Source: Bradyrhizobium hipponense
GTDB lineage: Bacteria; Pseudomonadota; Alphaproteobacteria; Rhizobiales; Xanthobacteraceae
Assembly: GCF_008123965.1 (NCBI RefSeq)
Contig: NZ_VSTH01000049.1
Coordinates: 1 to 64,000, forward strand
Reading direction: 5' to 3'
Length of the DNA stretch: 64,000 nt
Below, piece after piece: positions 29,363 through 38,771 of this stretch. The notes under the pieces were generated by a model that was given only the letters and a program-made list of their open reading frames with translations, made no database searches and had not been told where the DNA came from. The position numbers and the translations under genes are program-made. Each line of letters opens with the position of its first letter. Position 1 is the first letter of the stretch.

Positions 29363-31237
29363 GTGGACGCCCAGCCCAGCCGTTCGCCCAGCGCAGCCGG
29401 CGCGACCCGACCAACCGGATATCCTACCAGGCCACCGCTACGGCGCTTCCTGACCGATTGCCACGCGGAATTCAGGCTCGACGGTTCGGGCGAACTTGCC
29501 GATTACATTCCGGAGCTGAAGCGCGCCAATCCCGACCATTTCGGGATCGCGCTCGTCACCATTGACGGCCACATCTACGAAGTCGGTGATAGCGAGGTGC
29601 CGTTCACCATCCAGTCGGTTTCGAAGGCCTTCGTGTTCGCGCTGGCGCTGGAGATGGTCGGCGAGGAGCGCGTCGCCGCCACCATCGGCGTCGAGCCGAG
29701 CGGCGAGGCTTTCAATTCGATCCGGCTCACCAACGACAACCGCCCCTTCAACCCCATGGTCAATGCCGGCGCAATCGCCTGCTCCGGCCTGATCTACGAG
29801 GTGGACGGGAAGGGCGCCTTCGAGCGCGTCCGCTCCAAGCTCAGCCAGTTCGCCGGGCGCGAGCTTGGCGTCGACGAGGCCGTGCATGCCTCGGAGACCG
29901 CGACCGGCAACCGCAACCGCGCCATCGCGTGGCTATTGCGCAATTACGCGGTGCTTCCGGATGACGTCGATGCGGTGCTTGACGTATATTTCCGGCAATG
30001 CGCGATCCTGGTGACCGCACGCGATCTGGCGGTGATGGCGGCCACGCTCGCCAATCGCGGCATCAATCCGGTGACGGGTGCGCAGGTGATTACGCCGCAT
30101 ATCGTCGCCCGCACGTTGTCGGTGATGACCAGCTCGGGCATGTACGACTATGCCGGCGAGTGGACCTATCGCGTCGGCATCCCCGCCAAGAGTGGCGTCG
30201 GCGGCGGCATCGTCGCGGCGCTGCCGTCGCAATTGGGGCTCGGCACCTTCTCGCCGCTGCTCGACAATCACTTCAACAGCGTGCGCGGCCTGAAAGTCTG
30301 CGAGGCGCTGTCGGCGCGGTTCGACCTGCACATGCTCAACCGCAATGCCGACGTCCGCACCTGCATCATGGCGGATTACGACGCCTACGGCATCTCCTCG
30401 CGCCGCAGCCGCCCGCCGCACGAGCAGCAGATCCTCGATGATCGCCACAGCGACGTCCGCATCCTCGAGCTGGTCGGCGCGCTCAGTTTCGGCACCATCG
30501 ATTACATCACGCGAAGGCTCGCCAGCGAGCCGCCGAACGCGCCGCTGTTGATCATCGATTTCCGCCGCGTTCCCGACATCACCGCGGCTGGCGCCGAGTT
30601 GCTCGGGGAAACTCTGACCGCGCTTCGCAATATCGGTATCACCACGATTCTGTCCGGCTTCGAGGAGACGTCCGCCGTGTGGACGGCGGTCTCGGCGCGC
30701 ACCGCGGAGCCGCGCCGGCTGCGCCGCTTTGCGCTGCTCGACGACGCTATCGAATGGGCCGAGGACCAGCTGATCTATCGCTTCGGCGGCTTCACCGACG
30801 TGAAGGAGAGCGCGCATCTCGTTGAGCAGGCCTTGCTGGCCGAGCTCGACACTGATGAGATCGCCGCCATCGTCAAGCTCTCGACCATGCGGCACTACGC
30901 GGCCGGCCAGCGGATCATCGCGGCCGGCGCGGCTGCCAATTCGCTGTTCTTCCTCCAGAGCGGCATGGTCAGTGTTAAATTGCGAAGTGGCGTGCGGCTG
31001 GCTTCGCTCGGACCCGGCATGGCGTTCGGCGAGATGGCGATGCTCGAGAAAAGCCGCAGCGCCGACGTCTTCGCCGATGCGCCCGTCACCTGCCTCGAAC
31101 TGCCGCTCGACAGCTTTGCCGACTACCGCCGCGTGCACCTGGAGACCTCGCTGAAGATCATGCGCAACCTCGCCGCCATCCTGGCGCGGCGGCTGGTGCT
31201 CGCCAATGCGAAGGTCGACCTGCTTAGCGCTTATTAG
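29363..31237 (+). CDS. glsA: Glutaminase fused to STAS and cyclic-nucleotide-binding domains
   Basis: A 624-residue three-part protein. Residues 25-330 are a serine-type glutaminase that hydrolyses glutamine to glutamate and ammonia: QSVSK (Ser85-x-x-Lys88), FNPMVNAGAI and KSGVGGGI are the active-site blocks. Residues about 355-460 form a STAS domain (LLIIDFRRVPDITAAGAELL). Residues about 485-600 form a cNMP-binding domain whose phosphate cassette FGEMAMLEKSRSADV keeps the Gly-Glu and Arg needed to bind the nucleotide. Ammonia release could therefore be switched by cAMP or cGMP. The start is GTG 29363 after GAGGTGAG. Confidence 0.93.
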   Translation: MDAQPSRSPSAAGATRPTGYPTRPPLRRFLTDCHAEFRLDGSGELADYIPELKRANPDHFGIALVTIDGHIYEVGDSEVPFTIQSVSKAFVFALALEMVGEERVAATIGVEPSGEAFNSIRLTNDNRPFNPMVNAGAIACSGLIYEVDGKGAFERVRSKLSQFAGRELGVDEAVHASETATGNRNRAIAWLLRNYAVLPDDVDAVLDVYFRQCAILVTARDLAVMAATLANRGINPVTGAQVITPHIVARTLSVMTSSGMYDYAGEWTYRVGIPAKSGVGGGIVAALPSQLGLGTFSPLLDNHFNSVRGLKVCEALSARFDLHMLNRNADVRTCIMADYDAYGISSRRSRPPHEQQILDDRHSDVRILELVGALSFGTIDYITRRLASEPPNAPLLIIDFRRVPDITAAGAELLGETLTALRNIGITTILSGFEETSAVWTAVSARTAEPRRLRRFALLDDAIEWAEDQLIYRFGGFTDVKESAHLVEQALLAELDTDEIAAIVKLSTMRHYAAGQRIIAAGAAANSLFFLQSGMVSVKLRSGVRLASLGPGMAFGEMAMLEKSRSADVFADAPVTCLELPLDSFADYRRVHLETSLKIMRNLAAILARRLVLANAKVDLLSAY

Positions 31238-31239
31238 GA

Positions 31240-31287
31240 TTGGCAAGCAAGCCTGCCCTTAACCGGCACCGGCTTTGTGCTTGCCAA
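31240..31287 (+). terminator. Long-loop hairpin after the glutaminase gene
   Basis: Perfect 10-base arms TTGGCAAGCA and TGCTTGCCAA surround a 28-base loop, starting just after the glutaminase stop. No T run follows, so this may be a factor-dependent end or an mRNA 3' structure. Confidence 0.4.
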
Positions 31288-31353
31288 GTTCCCGCATTGT
31301 GAAACAATGAATTCGGAGCGGTGAGTCCCCAATACAATTTCAGGGAGTGACGC

Positions 31354-31806
31354 GTGAGTGAACCGCTGCATCCCGCCGCCCCCCATCACCTGCCTTCCTT
31401 CATCACCGCGCCTGGCGACACTGATGTTCTGATGCTTGTCATCGGCATCTTTCTGGTCGGCGCCGTTCTCGCGGTCGGCAACTTCTATCTGCATCTGCAC
31501 ACTCTGCCGGAGCGGATGGCGCACAAATCGCAGAAGCTGCAGTTTGAAATCGTGGCCGTGCTGGGGCTGCTGGCGCTGTTCACTCACAACCACCTGTTCT
31601 GGGTGATCGGCCTGTTCCTCGCCATGATCGATCTGCCGGACTTCAGCACGCCGCTGCGCAAGATTGCCGGATCGGTGGAGAAGATGGCTGGTGTTGCGCC
31701 GGAGCAAGACTCGACCGAGCCGCCACATGAAGCCGCTGCAGTGCACACTTCTGCAGCCGCCGATGCCAAGGGCAGCGCCAAGAGCGAGGTGCACGGCCAT
31801 GCTTGA
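31354..31806 (+). CDS. Small inner-membrane protein paired with HlyD-type adaptor
   Basis: A 150-residue protein with two predicted membrane helices (about 25-47 and 67-92) joined by LHLHTLPERMAHKSQKLQFE, and a polar Ala/Glu/His-rich tail ending in VHGHA. The topology and position before an HlyD-type gene recall the E. coli yiaW (DUF3302)-yiaV pair, but the sequence match is only structural in my reading. Its last codons overlap the start of the HlyD gene by eight bases, so the two are co-translated and probably form a complex. Function unknown. Confidence 0.75.
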   Translation: MSEPLHPAAPHHLPSFITAPGDTDVLMLVIGIFLVGAVLAVGNFYLHLHTLPERMAHKSQKLQFEIVAVLGLLALFTHNHLFWVIGLFLAMIDLPDFSTPLRKIAGSVEKMAGVAPEQDSTEPPHEAAAVHTSAAADAKGSAKSEVHGHA

Positions 31807-33031
31807 GCTGCTCCTCTGTTCGCTCCTCACCATATTTCCGGACTACCTCTACCGTCGCTATCGGCAGGGTAAGCGCATCGGGCACGAAATCACGCTCTAT
31901 TCGGTCTGGTTTGAACTGCGATTTGGCATCGTCGCCTGCCTGATGTTGACGGTGTCGCTGATCACGATGATCTTCTATTTCCATCCGTCGACCTCGTCGG
32001 CGACGTTGTTCTATCGGACCGTTCCGATCATCTCGGAAGTCACAGGTCGGGTCGCGGAAGTTCATGTCGATGTCAGCGCGTCCGTCAAAAAAGGAGATGT
32101 GCTTTTCCGGCTCGACAGCGCCAAGCAGGAAGCCTCGCTTTTGACAGCCAAGCGCAAGATCGCCGAAGTCGATGCCGCGATGCTGGCGGCGCAAGCCGAC
32201 GTCTTGAAGGCCGACGGGCAGCTTCAGGAGGCAAAGGGTTCGTTGCAGCAGGCGACGGACGAGCTCGACACCAAACGCGAATTGCAGAAGCGCAACCCCG
32301 GCATCGTTCCGCAACGCGACATCGAAAAACTCGAAGTGGTTGCCGCGGGGCGCCAGGGAGCCCTCGACGCAGCGACTGCTTCCAGGCAATCCGTAATGAC
32401 GCGACTGAGCGCTCTATTGCCGGCGGAGAAGGCCAGCGCCGAGGCGGCGCTGGCCGAAGCGCAGGTCGATCTGGACAAGACCTTTATTCGCGCCGGCGTC
32501 GACGGGCGGGTCGAACAGTTCGGGCTACGGCCGGGCGATATCGTCAATCCGATGATACGGTCAGCCGGTGTTCTGATCCCGGAAGGAGCGGGACGGCGCG
32601 CGCTCATGGCGGGGTTTGGGCAGATCGAGGCTCAGGTCATGAAGGTCGGAATGGTGGCCGAAGCCACCTGCATCTCCAAGCCGTGGACGATCATTCCGAT
32701 GGTCGTGACCAACGTGCAGGACTACATCGCGGCGGGGCAGTTCAGGGGCGGCGAACAATTGATCGAGGCGCAGCAGGTCGTGCGTCCCGGCACCATCCTG
32801 GTTTTCATGGAGCCGATCTACAAGGGCGGGCTGGAGGGCGTGACGCCCGGCAGCAGTTGTGTCGCCAACGCCTATACCAGCAATCACGAACTGATCTCGT
32901 CGGGGAAGCTCAGCGCGTTCAAGAGCTTCGGTTTGCATGTCGTCGATGCGACCGGACTTGTGCACGCCATGTTGTTGCGGATTCAGGCCCTGCTGCTGCC
33001 GATCCAGACGCTGGTGCTGAGCGGGCATTGA
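31799..33031 (+). CDS. HlyD/EmrA-type membrane fusion protein
   Basis: A 410-residue periplasmic adaptor anchored by N-terminal hydrophobic segments (MLELLLCSLLTIFPDYLY, and FGIVACLMLTVSLITMIFYF near 40-60). The lipoyl half-domain VSGRV-like stretch (ISEVTGRVAEVHVDVSASVK) is followed by a coiled-coil hairpin (about 100-215) and the second half (KTFIRAGVDGRVEQFGLRPG). Such adaptors join an inner-membrane pump to an outer channel, yet no pump or TolC gene lies nearby. The E. coli YiaV/YibH group is the closest in architecture. ATG 31799 overlaps the preceding gene. Confidence 0.85.
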   Translation: MLELLLCSLLTIFPDYLYRRYRQGKRIGHEITLYSVWFELRFGIVACLMLTVSLITMIFYFHPSTSSATLFYRTVPIISEVTGRVAEVHVDVSASVKKGDVLFRLDSAKQEASLLTAKRKIAEVDAAMLAAQADVLKADGQLQEAKGSLQQATDELDTKRELQKRNPGIVPQRDIEKLEVVAAGRQGALDAATASRQSVMTRLSALLPAEKASAEAALAEAQVDLDKTFIRAGVDGRVEQFGLRPGDIVNPMIRSAGVLIPEGAGRRALMAGFGQIEAQVMKVGMVAEATCISKPWTIIPMVVTNVQDYIAAGQFRGGEQLIEAQQVVRPGTILVFMEPIYKGGLEGVTPGSSCVANAYTSNHELISSGKLSAFKSFGLHVVDATGLVHAMLLRIQALLLPIQTLVLSGH

Positions 33032-33054
33032 TCGGCCAGCAAGCACACCGCAGA

Positions 33055-33507
33055 TCAGCCCCGCCCGCGGTACGGCGCGACGCCTTGCTCCGGCACCCAT
33101 AACCCCTTCGGCACGCGGCCGGTCTGCCAGAACACGTCGATCGGGATGCCGCCGCGCGGATACCAATAGCCGCCGATGCGCAGCCATTTCGGCTTGATCT
33201 CGGCGGCGATGCGCTTGCCGATCATCACGGTGCAGTCTTCGTGGAAGGCGCCGTGATTGCGGAAGCTCGCGATGTAGAGCTTGAGCGACTTCGATTCCAG
33301 CAGCCACGGACCCGGTGCGTAGTCGATCATCAGATGCGCGAAATCCGGCTGTCCCGTGACCGGGCAGAGCGAGGTGAACTCCGGCACGGTGAACCGCACC
33401 AGAAAGTCGGTGCCCTTTTGCGGATTAGGCACGCGGTCGAGCTGCGCTTCCTCCGGTGTGTGCGGCCATTCGACCGCGCGGCCGAGCTGGAGAGATTTCT
33501 TCGCCAT
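33055..33507 (-). CDS. queF: NADPH-dependent 7-cyano-7-deazaguanine reductase
   Basis: A 150-residue QueF of the short, unimodular type, which reduces preQ0 to preQ1 for queuosine in tRNA. The nucleophile is Cys48 and the general acid is Asp55 in [13 protein letters not shown]; the substrate Glu lies in [10 protein letters not shown], and [11 protein letters not shown] is also conserved. ATG 33507 follows AAAGGA. The 5' leader contains a palindromic repeat (33523-33572), so the leader RNA would be strongly folded. No preQ1 riboswitch consensus was recognised. Confidence 0.95.
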   Translation of the reverse strand: MAKKSLQLGRAVEWPHTPEEAQLDRVPNPQKGTDFLVRFTVPEFTSLCPVTGQPDFAHLMIDYAPGPWLLESKSLKLYIASFRNHGAFHEDCTVMIGKRIAAEIKPKWLRIGGYWYPRGGIPIDVFWQTGRVPKGLWVPEQGVAPYRGRG

Positions 33508-33522
33508 CGTTTGCATCCTTTC

Positions 33523-33572
33523 GAGCATGATCCGGAAAAGTGGATGCCTGTTTTTCCGAAAAGATCATGCTC
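33523..33572. repeat. Rhizobial intergenic palindromic repeat in the queF leader
   Basis: Perfect 10-base outer arms GAGCATGATC and GATCATGCTC enclose inner near-complementary CGGAAAA and TTTTTCCG. I recognise this pattern as a repeated palindrome common in Bradyrhizobium intergenic DNA. It starts 16 bases before the queF start codon. Confidence 0.75.
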
Positions 33573-33580
33573 AATCAAAA

Positions 33581-33607
33581 CTGGAGCGCGATGGGATCGC
33601 GCTCCAG
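33581..33607 (-). terminator. Strong hairpin between the Vgb-like gene and queF
   Basis: A perfect 12-base stem (CTGGAGCGCGAT / ATCGCGCTCCAG) with a GGG loop lies 34 bases past the stop of the Vgb-like gene. Read on the minus strand it is followed by TTTTGATTGAGC. This is a good candidate for transcription termination. Confidence 0.6.
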
Positions 33608-33640
33608 AGGACGCCGGGATGGACGCAATTGTGGCGGTCG

Positions 33641-34618
33641 TCAACCGGTTGCGGTCGTCTGGATCATGACCACGCGGTCGTTGCCGGACTCGCAGCCCCA
33701 GAGTTCGCCCGGCCGGCCGTCGAGCTGGCGGACGTTGGCGTTGGCGCGGTCGCTGGGAAAGCTGGTGAATTTTTCGGTTATGGGATCGAAGCGCACGATC
33801 GCATTGGCGGAAAAGTCGCTCAGCCAGACCTTGTCCTTGTCGTCGACATAGACCGCGTAGGCGCGCGGACGCTCGCCCGGCAACTTCCAGGTTTTCCAGG
33901 AGCCATCGGCGGGATCGTGCACCGAGACATGGCCGCTGTTCCACTCGCTCACCCAGATCCGGCTCCTCGAATCCGACCAGACCCGCCGCGAGCCCTGGTT
34001 CGGCGTCGGCGGCTCGACCACGGTCGCATGGCCGCTCGCCAGGTCGATCTTCGCGATATGGCTGCCGGCGAGTGAGGCATACCAGACGTCGCCCTTGGGT
34101 GTGACGGTGATGCCGTAGGGCCCGACGCCCTTCGGCGCCTTGAACACCGTCATGTCGCCGGATTTTGGCGCAAGCCGGCCATAATAGCCGGACTGTCCGG
34201 TGAACCAGTAGGTGCCGGCCTTATCGAACACGCCGGTGTTGAGATTGGCGGAGGCGAATTTCTCCGGCAAGCGGAACAACGTGACCTTCAAATCCGCCGG
34301 ATCGACCCGCGCGATCGCGTTCTGGCCGCCTTCGGTAATCCAGGGCGCCCCATCAGGGCCGATCGTCACGCCATGGGGGGCGGCGCCCTGGCCAAGGCTG
34401 ACGGTCTTGAAACTGCCGTCCTTCGGATCGAGCCTGCCAAGCATGCCTTGGCCCTGCGCAGTGAACCAGACCGTGCCGTCGGGCGCGGGCGCGACGTCAT
34501 GCAGGCCGATGCCGGGGCTGAGCGGGAAATATTTTGTCCGGAACGGTCCCTCCTGCGCAAAACTTGGGCGGATCGCGAACAGGGCGGCGCTCGAGGCAAG
34601 AAACTGGCGGCGATTCAT
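33641..34618 (-). CDS. Secreted streptogramin-lyase-like (Vgb-like) beta-propeller
   Basis: A 325-residue protein with a Tat-like N-terminus (MNRRQFLASSAALFAIRPSFA, cleavage after SFA). It has repeated blades of the form PDGxVWFT / GAPWITE / GTYWFTGQ / GDVWYASL / SRIWVSEW / DKVWLSDF, each with a following I-x-R/K-[IF]-D-P. This is the seven-blade fold of virginiamycin B lyase. True Vgb uses a His-Glu pair with Mg2+; I cannot confirm those residues, so antibiotic lysis is not claimed. A periplasmic sugar, lactone or binding role is equally possible. It is divergent from eno. Confidence 0.8.
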   Translation of the reverse strand: MNRRQFLASSAALFAIRPSFAQEGPFRTKYFPLSPGIGLHDVAPAPDGTVWFTAQGQGMLGRLDPKDGSFKTVSLGQGAAPHGVTIGPDGAPWITEGGQNAIARVDPADLKVTLFRLPEKFASANLNTGVFDKAGTYWFTGQSGYYGRLAPKSGDMTVFKAPKGVGPYGITVTPKGDVWYASLAGSHIAKIDLASGHATVVEPPTPNQGSRRVWSDSRSRIWVSEWNSGHVSVHDPADGSWKTWKLPGERPRAYAVYVDDKDKVWLSDFSANAIVRFDPITEKFTSFPSDRANANVRQLDGRPGELWGCESGNDRVVMIQTTATG

Positions 34619-34720
34619 GGCGTTACCCCGACTGTTTGAGATGGAGGTTGGACGCGCAGATCAGGCAGGGTCAAGTTTAGTCCGAGCCGCTTCACGCGTC
34701 AGTCGAAGGGCGCCGCCTAA

Positions 34721-36079
<1,359 letters not shown>

Positions 36080-36112
36080 GCCGGCGCTTTGACAACACAG
36101 GGGAGGATCGAC

Positions 36113-37246
36113 ATGAGCGACGGCAACAACGGCCTGCAACTGCGTTCGCTGATCAAGAAGAGCGGTGAGCTCGAGATCTCGCTGGTCGACGTGCCGACCC
36201 CCGAACCCGGCCCGGACGAGGTCGTCGTCCATGTCGAGGCGGCGCCGATCAACCCGTCCGATCTCGGGCTTTTGGTTGGCGCGGCCGACATGAGCACGGC
36301 GAAGGTGTCGGGCACGAAGGAGTCTCCAGTCATCACCGCGAAGGTGCCGGAGGGCGCGATGCGGGCGATGGCGGGTCGGCTCGACGAGTCCATGCCGGTC
36401 GGCAATGAGGGCGCAGGCGTTGTCATCAAGACCGGCTCGTCCGACGCTGCGAAGGCGCTGATGGGCAAGACCGTCGCGATGATCGGCGGTGCCATGTACA
36501 CGCAGTACCGAACCCTGAAGGCGAGGGACTGCCAGCCGCTACCCGCAGGCACCACCGCAGCGGAGGGCGCGTCCTGGTTTGTCAATCCGCTCACCGCGCT
36601 CGGCATGACCGAGACCATGCGTCGCGAGGGCCACAAGGCGCTGGTGCACACCGCGGCCGCCTCCAATCTCGGGCAGATGCTGAACAAGATCTGCATCAAG
36701 GACGGCATCCCGCTGGTCAATATCGTGCGCAGCAAGGAACAGGCCGACATCCTGCACAAGCTCGGCGCCAAATATGTCGTCGACTCCACCGCGCCGAGCT
36801 TCCTTGACGATCTCACCAATGCGCTGGTCGAGACCGGCGCCACCATCGCCTTCGACGCGATCGGCGGCGGCAAGCTCGCCGGCGACATCCTCAATTGCAT
36901 GGAAGCCGCGATCAACAAGACCGCCAAGGAGTACAGCCGCTACGGCTCCAACGTGCACAAGCAGGTCTACGTCTACGGCGCGCTCGACACTCGGCCGATT
37001 GAGCTGCCGCGCGGCTTCGGCATGGCCTGGGGCGTCGGCGGCTGGCTGCTGTTTCCGTTCCTGATGAAGATCGGGCAGGCGGATGTCGCGAAGCTTCGCC
37101 AGCGCGTGGTCGATGAGTTGAAGACGACCTTTGCCAGCCACTACACCAAAGTGGTGTCGCTTCAGGAGGCGCTCGATCCGGTCAATATCGCGGTGTACGC
37201 CAAACGGGCGACCGGCGAGAAATTCCTCATCAATCCGAATAAATGA
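36113..37246 (+). CDS. Zinc-binding-type MDR dehydrogenase (quinone-oxidoreductase-like)
   Basis: A 377-residue medium-chain reductase. The N-terminal GroES-like domain (LVDVPTPEPGPDEVVVHVEAAPINPSDLGLL, VGNEGAGVVIKTG) is followed by a nucleotide-binding domain (ALVHTAAASNLGQMLNKI, FDAIGGGKLAGDIL). No catalytic or structural zinc Cys cluster is visible, so it probably belongs to the zinc-free quinone-oxidoreductase or enoyl-reductase branch. The glycine motif is TAAASNLG instead of GxGxxG, a common variant there. ATG 36113 follows GGGAGGATC. It sits 33 bases after eno. A terminator lies downstream at 37299. Confidence 0.85.
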   Translation: MSDGNNGLQLRSLIKKSGELEISLVDVPTPEPGPDEVVVHVEAAPINPSDLGLLVGAADMSTAKVSGTKESPVITAKVPEGAMRAMAGRLDESMPVGNEGAGVVIKTGSSDAAKALMGKTVAMIGGAMYTQYRTLKARDCQPLPAGTTAAEGASWFVNPLTALGMTETMRREGHKALVHTAAASNLGQMLNKICIKDGIPLVNIVRSKEQADILHKLGAKYVVDSTAPSFLDDLTNALVETGATIAFDAIGGGKLAGDILNCMEAAINKTAKEYSRYGSNVHKQVYVYGALDTRPIELPRGFGMAWGVGGWLLFPFLMKIGQADVAKLRQRVVDELKTTFASHYTKVVSLQEALDPVNIAVYAKRATGEKFLINPNK

Positions 37247-37298
37247 TTCTGTTGGCCCAGAATCCGACGATCTGATCAGTCCGACATCGCATTCGACG

Positions 37299-37330
37299 AT
37301 CAGGCCGCCTTGTGGCGGCCTGATTGTTTT
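37299..37330 (+). terminator. Intrinsic terminator after the MDR gene
   Basis: ATCAGGCCGCC-TTGT-GGCGGCCTGAT is a perfect 11-base stem with a 4-base loop, followed by TGTTTT. It closes the eno-MDR transcript. Confidence 0.85.
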
Positions 37331-37456
37331 GGGGCGACGGTCTCCTTTCGCGAAACTCAGTGTTTCCAAATCGGATCGGTTCATGCACTTGCATGCATCG
37401 GCCGGGATCGCTTAAGTGCCGGCGCTACACTCCCGCTGAAGATTTCGAGGACAACC

Positions 37457-38008
37457 ATGGCCTACAACATCGTCACCATCGCCGGCAGCCTGCGCAAGGA
37501 CAGCTTCTCGCTGAAGATCGCCAATGCGCTGGCCAAGCTCGCGCCGGCATCTCTCAAACTCGAGGTCGTCACGCCGGCGGGGATCTCGTTCTTCAACCAG
37601 GACCTCGAGGGCGCGCCGCCGGCGGACTGGCTGGCCTTCCGCGAAGAACTCCAGAAGTCGCACGGCGTCCTGTTCGTCACGCCGGAATACAATCGCGCGA
37701 TCCCGGGCGTGTTGAAGAATGCCATCGACGTTGCCTCGCGGCCCTATGGCAAGAGCTCGTTCAACGGCAAGCCGGTCGGCATCATCTCCAACTCGCCGGG
37801 CCCGCTCGGCGGCGTCAGCGCCGCAAAGACCCTCCAGAACATCCTGCCCGGCATCGCCGGTCCGATCATGCAGCAGCCTGAGATGTACCTGAACGCCGTC
37901 GGCGATGCCTTCGACGCGGACGGCAACCTGATCAAGGACTCGCTGAAGCCCGTGCTCCAGGCCTATGTCGACGCCTTCGCCGCGCACGTGGCGAAGCATC
38001 ACGGCTGA
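37457..38008 (+). CDS. NAD(P)H-dependent FMN reductase
   Basis: A 183-residue flavodoxin-like reductase of the NADPH_FMN_red family. The phosphate loop is IAGSLRKDSFSLKIA, and the flavin-contacting VTPEYNRAIPGVLKNAIDVASRP and SNSPGPLGGVSA motifs are intact. Members reduce FMN, quinones, azo dyes or chromate; the physiological substrate is open. ATG 37457 has GAGGA upstream. It has its own promoter region after the terminator at 37330. Confidence 0.92.
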   Translation: MAYNIVTIAGSLRKDSFSLKIANALAKLAPASLKLEVVTPAGISFFNQDLEGAPPADWLAFREELQKSHGVLFVTPEYNRAIPGVLKNAIDVASRPYGKSSFNGKPVGIISNSPGPLGGVSAAKTLQNILPGIAGPIMQQPEMYLNAVGDAFDADGNLIKDSLKPVLQAYVDAFAAHVAKHHG

Positions 38009-38025
38009 AGCCCACACCCAAGTCT

Positions 38026-38142
38026 CCGTCATGGCCGGGCAGAAGCGCGAAGCGCGCCTTCGCGCTAGGTGTCCCGGCCATCCACGTCTTTCCTTGTGGT
38101 GACGAAGAACGTGGATGCCCGGCACAAGCCCGGGCATGACGG
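38026..38142. repeat. Rhizobial intergenic inverted repeat (about 117 bp)
   Basis: It begins CCGTCATGGCCGGGC and ends GCCCGGGCATGACGG, with internal CCCGGCCATCCACGTCTT and AAGAACGTGGATGCCCGG, which are also near-complementary. The whole element folds into a long imperfect hairpin. I recognise it as a frequent intergenic repeat of Bradyrhizobium. Confidence 0.75.
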
Positions 38143-38238
38143 CTAGTGAGAAAGAGCCCCGTCTATCGCGCTTCTATGCAACCGACCGGGCAGGGGAAAT
38201 TAGCACTCCCTTAACCAACCTGTCCCATCATTGCCAAA

Positions 38239-38556
38239 ATGGTCTCCCGCGCGCGCCTGAAATCGATCCTGACCGGTCTCGCCCTCTACGCGATGGCGGC
38301 TGCGATCGTCGGCTATTTCGGCGTCAACGCCTATACCGGCAAATACGGCCTGAATGCGCGCCAGGAACTCGACCAGGAGATCATCGCCCTGACGAGCGAA
38401 CTTGCGCAGCTCAAGCGCGAGCGCGCCAGGAGCGAGCAGCGCGTATCGCTGCTGCGCTCGGAGAAGATCGATCCCGACATGCTGGACGAGCGGGCCCGCT
38501 TTCAGCTCGACTATGCCAATCCGCATGATCTCATTCGGATGACCCCGGCGAACTAG
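38239..38556 (+). CDS. ftsB: Cell-division protein FtsB/DivIC family
   Basis: A 105-residue septum-formation protein. A short cytoplasmic start is followed by one membrane helix (about 11-30) and a coiled coil (about 40-75, QELDQEIIALTSELAQLKRE) in the periplasm. FtsB joins FtsL and FtsQ in the divisome. The end (DERARFQLDYANPHDLIRM) matches the family. No strong ribosome site precedes the ATG. In related genomes ftsB commonly lies between eno and pdhA, as it does here apart from the inserted regulator-dehydrogenase block. Confidence 0.9.
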   Translation: MVSRARLKSILTGLALYAMAAAIVGYFGVNAYTGKYGLNARQELDQEIIALTSELAQLKRERARSEQRVSLLRSEKIDPDMLDERARFQLDYANPHDLIRMTPAN

Positions 38557-38771
38557 CCCTTTCTCCGCAGCGTTCGAAACGCATTGAAAGTCGCTGCCGA
38601 AAACCGACGGGCGGTCTCAGTTCTACCGAAAGTCGTAGGCTTGGGCCGGACTGCAGCCTTGACGGCGACGACGTCCCCGGTTCATGCCTTCTCCACGCTG
38701 CACACCAGGTTTGACGCAGATCAATCAGGCAGCGTCGGCACGTTCTAGATTGCCACCCGGAGGAAACAGTG

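Noticed and set aside
33508..33640. preQ1 riboswitch upstream of queF
   Set aside because: The leader is filled by two palindromes; no small H-type pseudoknot with an A-rich tail was found.
33641..34618. Streptogramin resistance gene
   Set aside because: The propeller fold matches Vgb, but catalytic residues could not be confirmed and the protein carries an export signal, so resistance is not supported.
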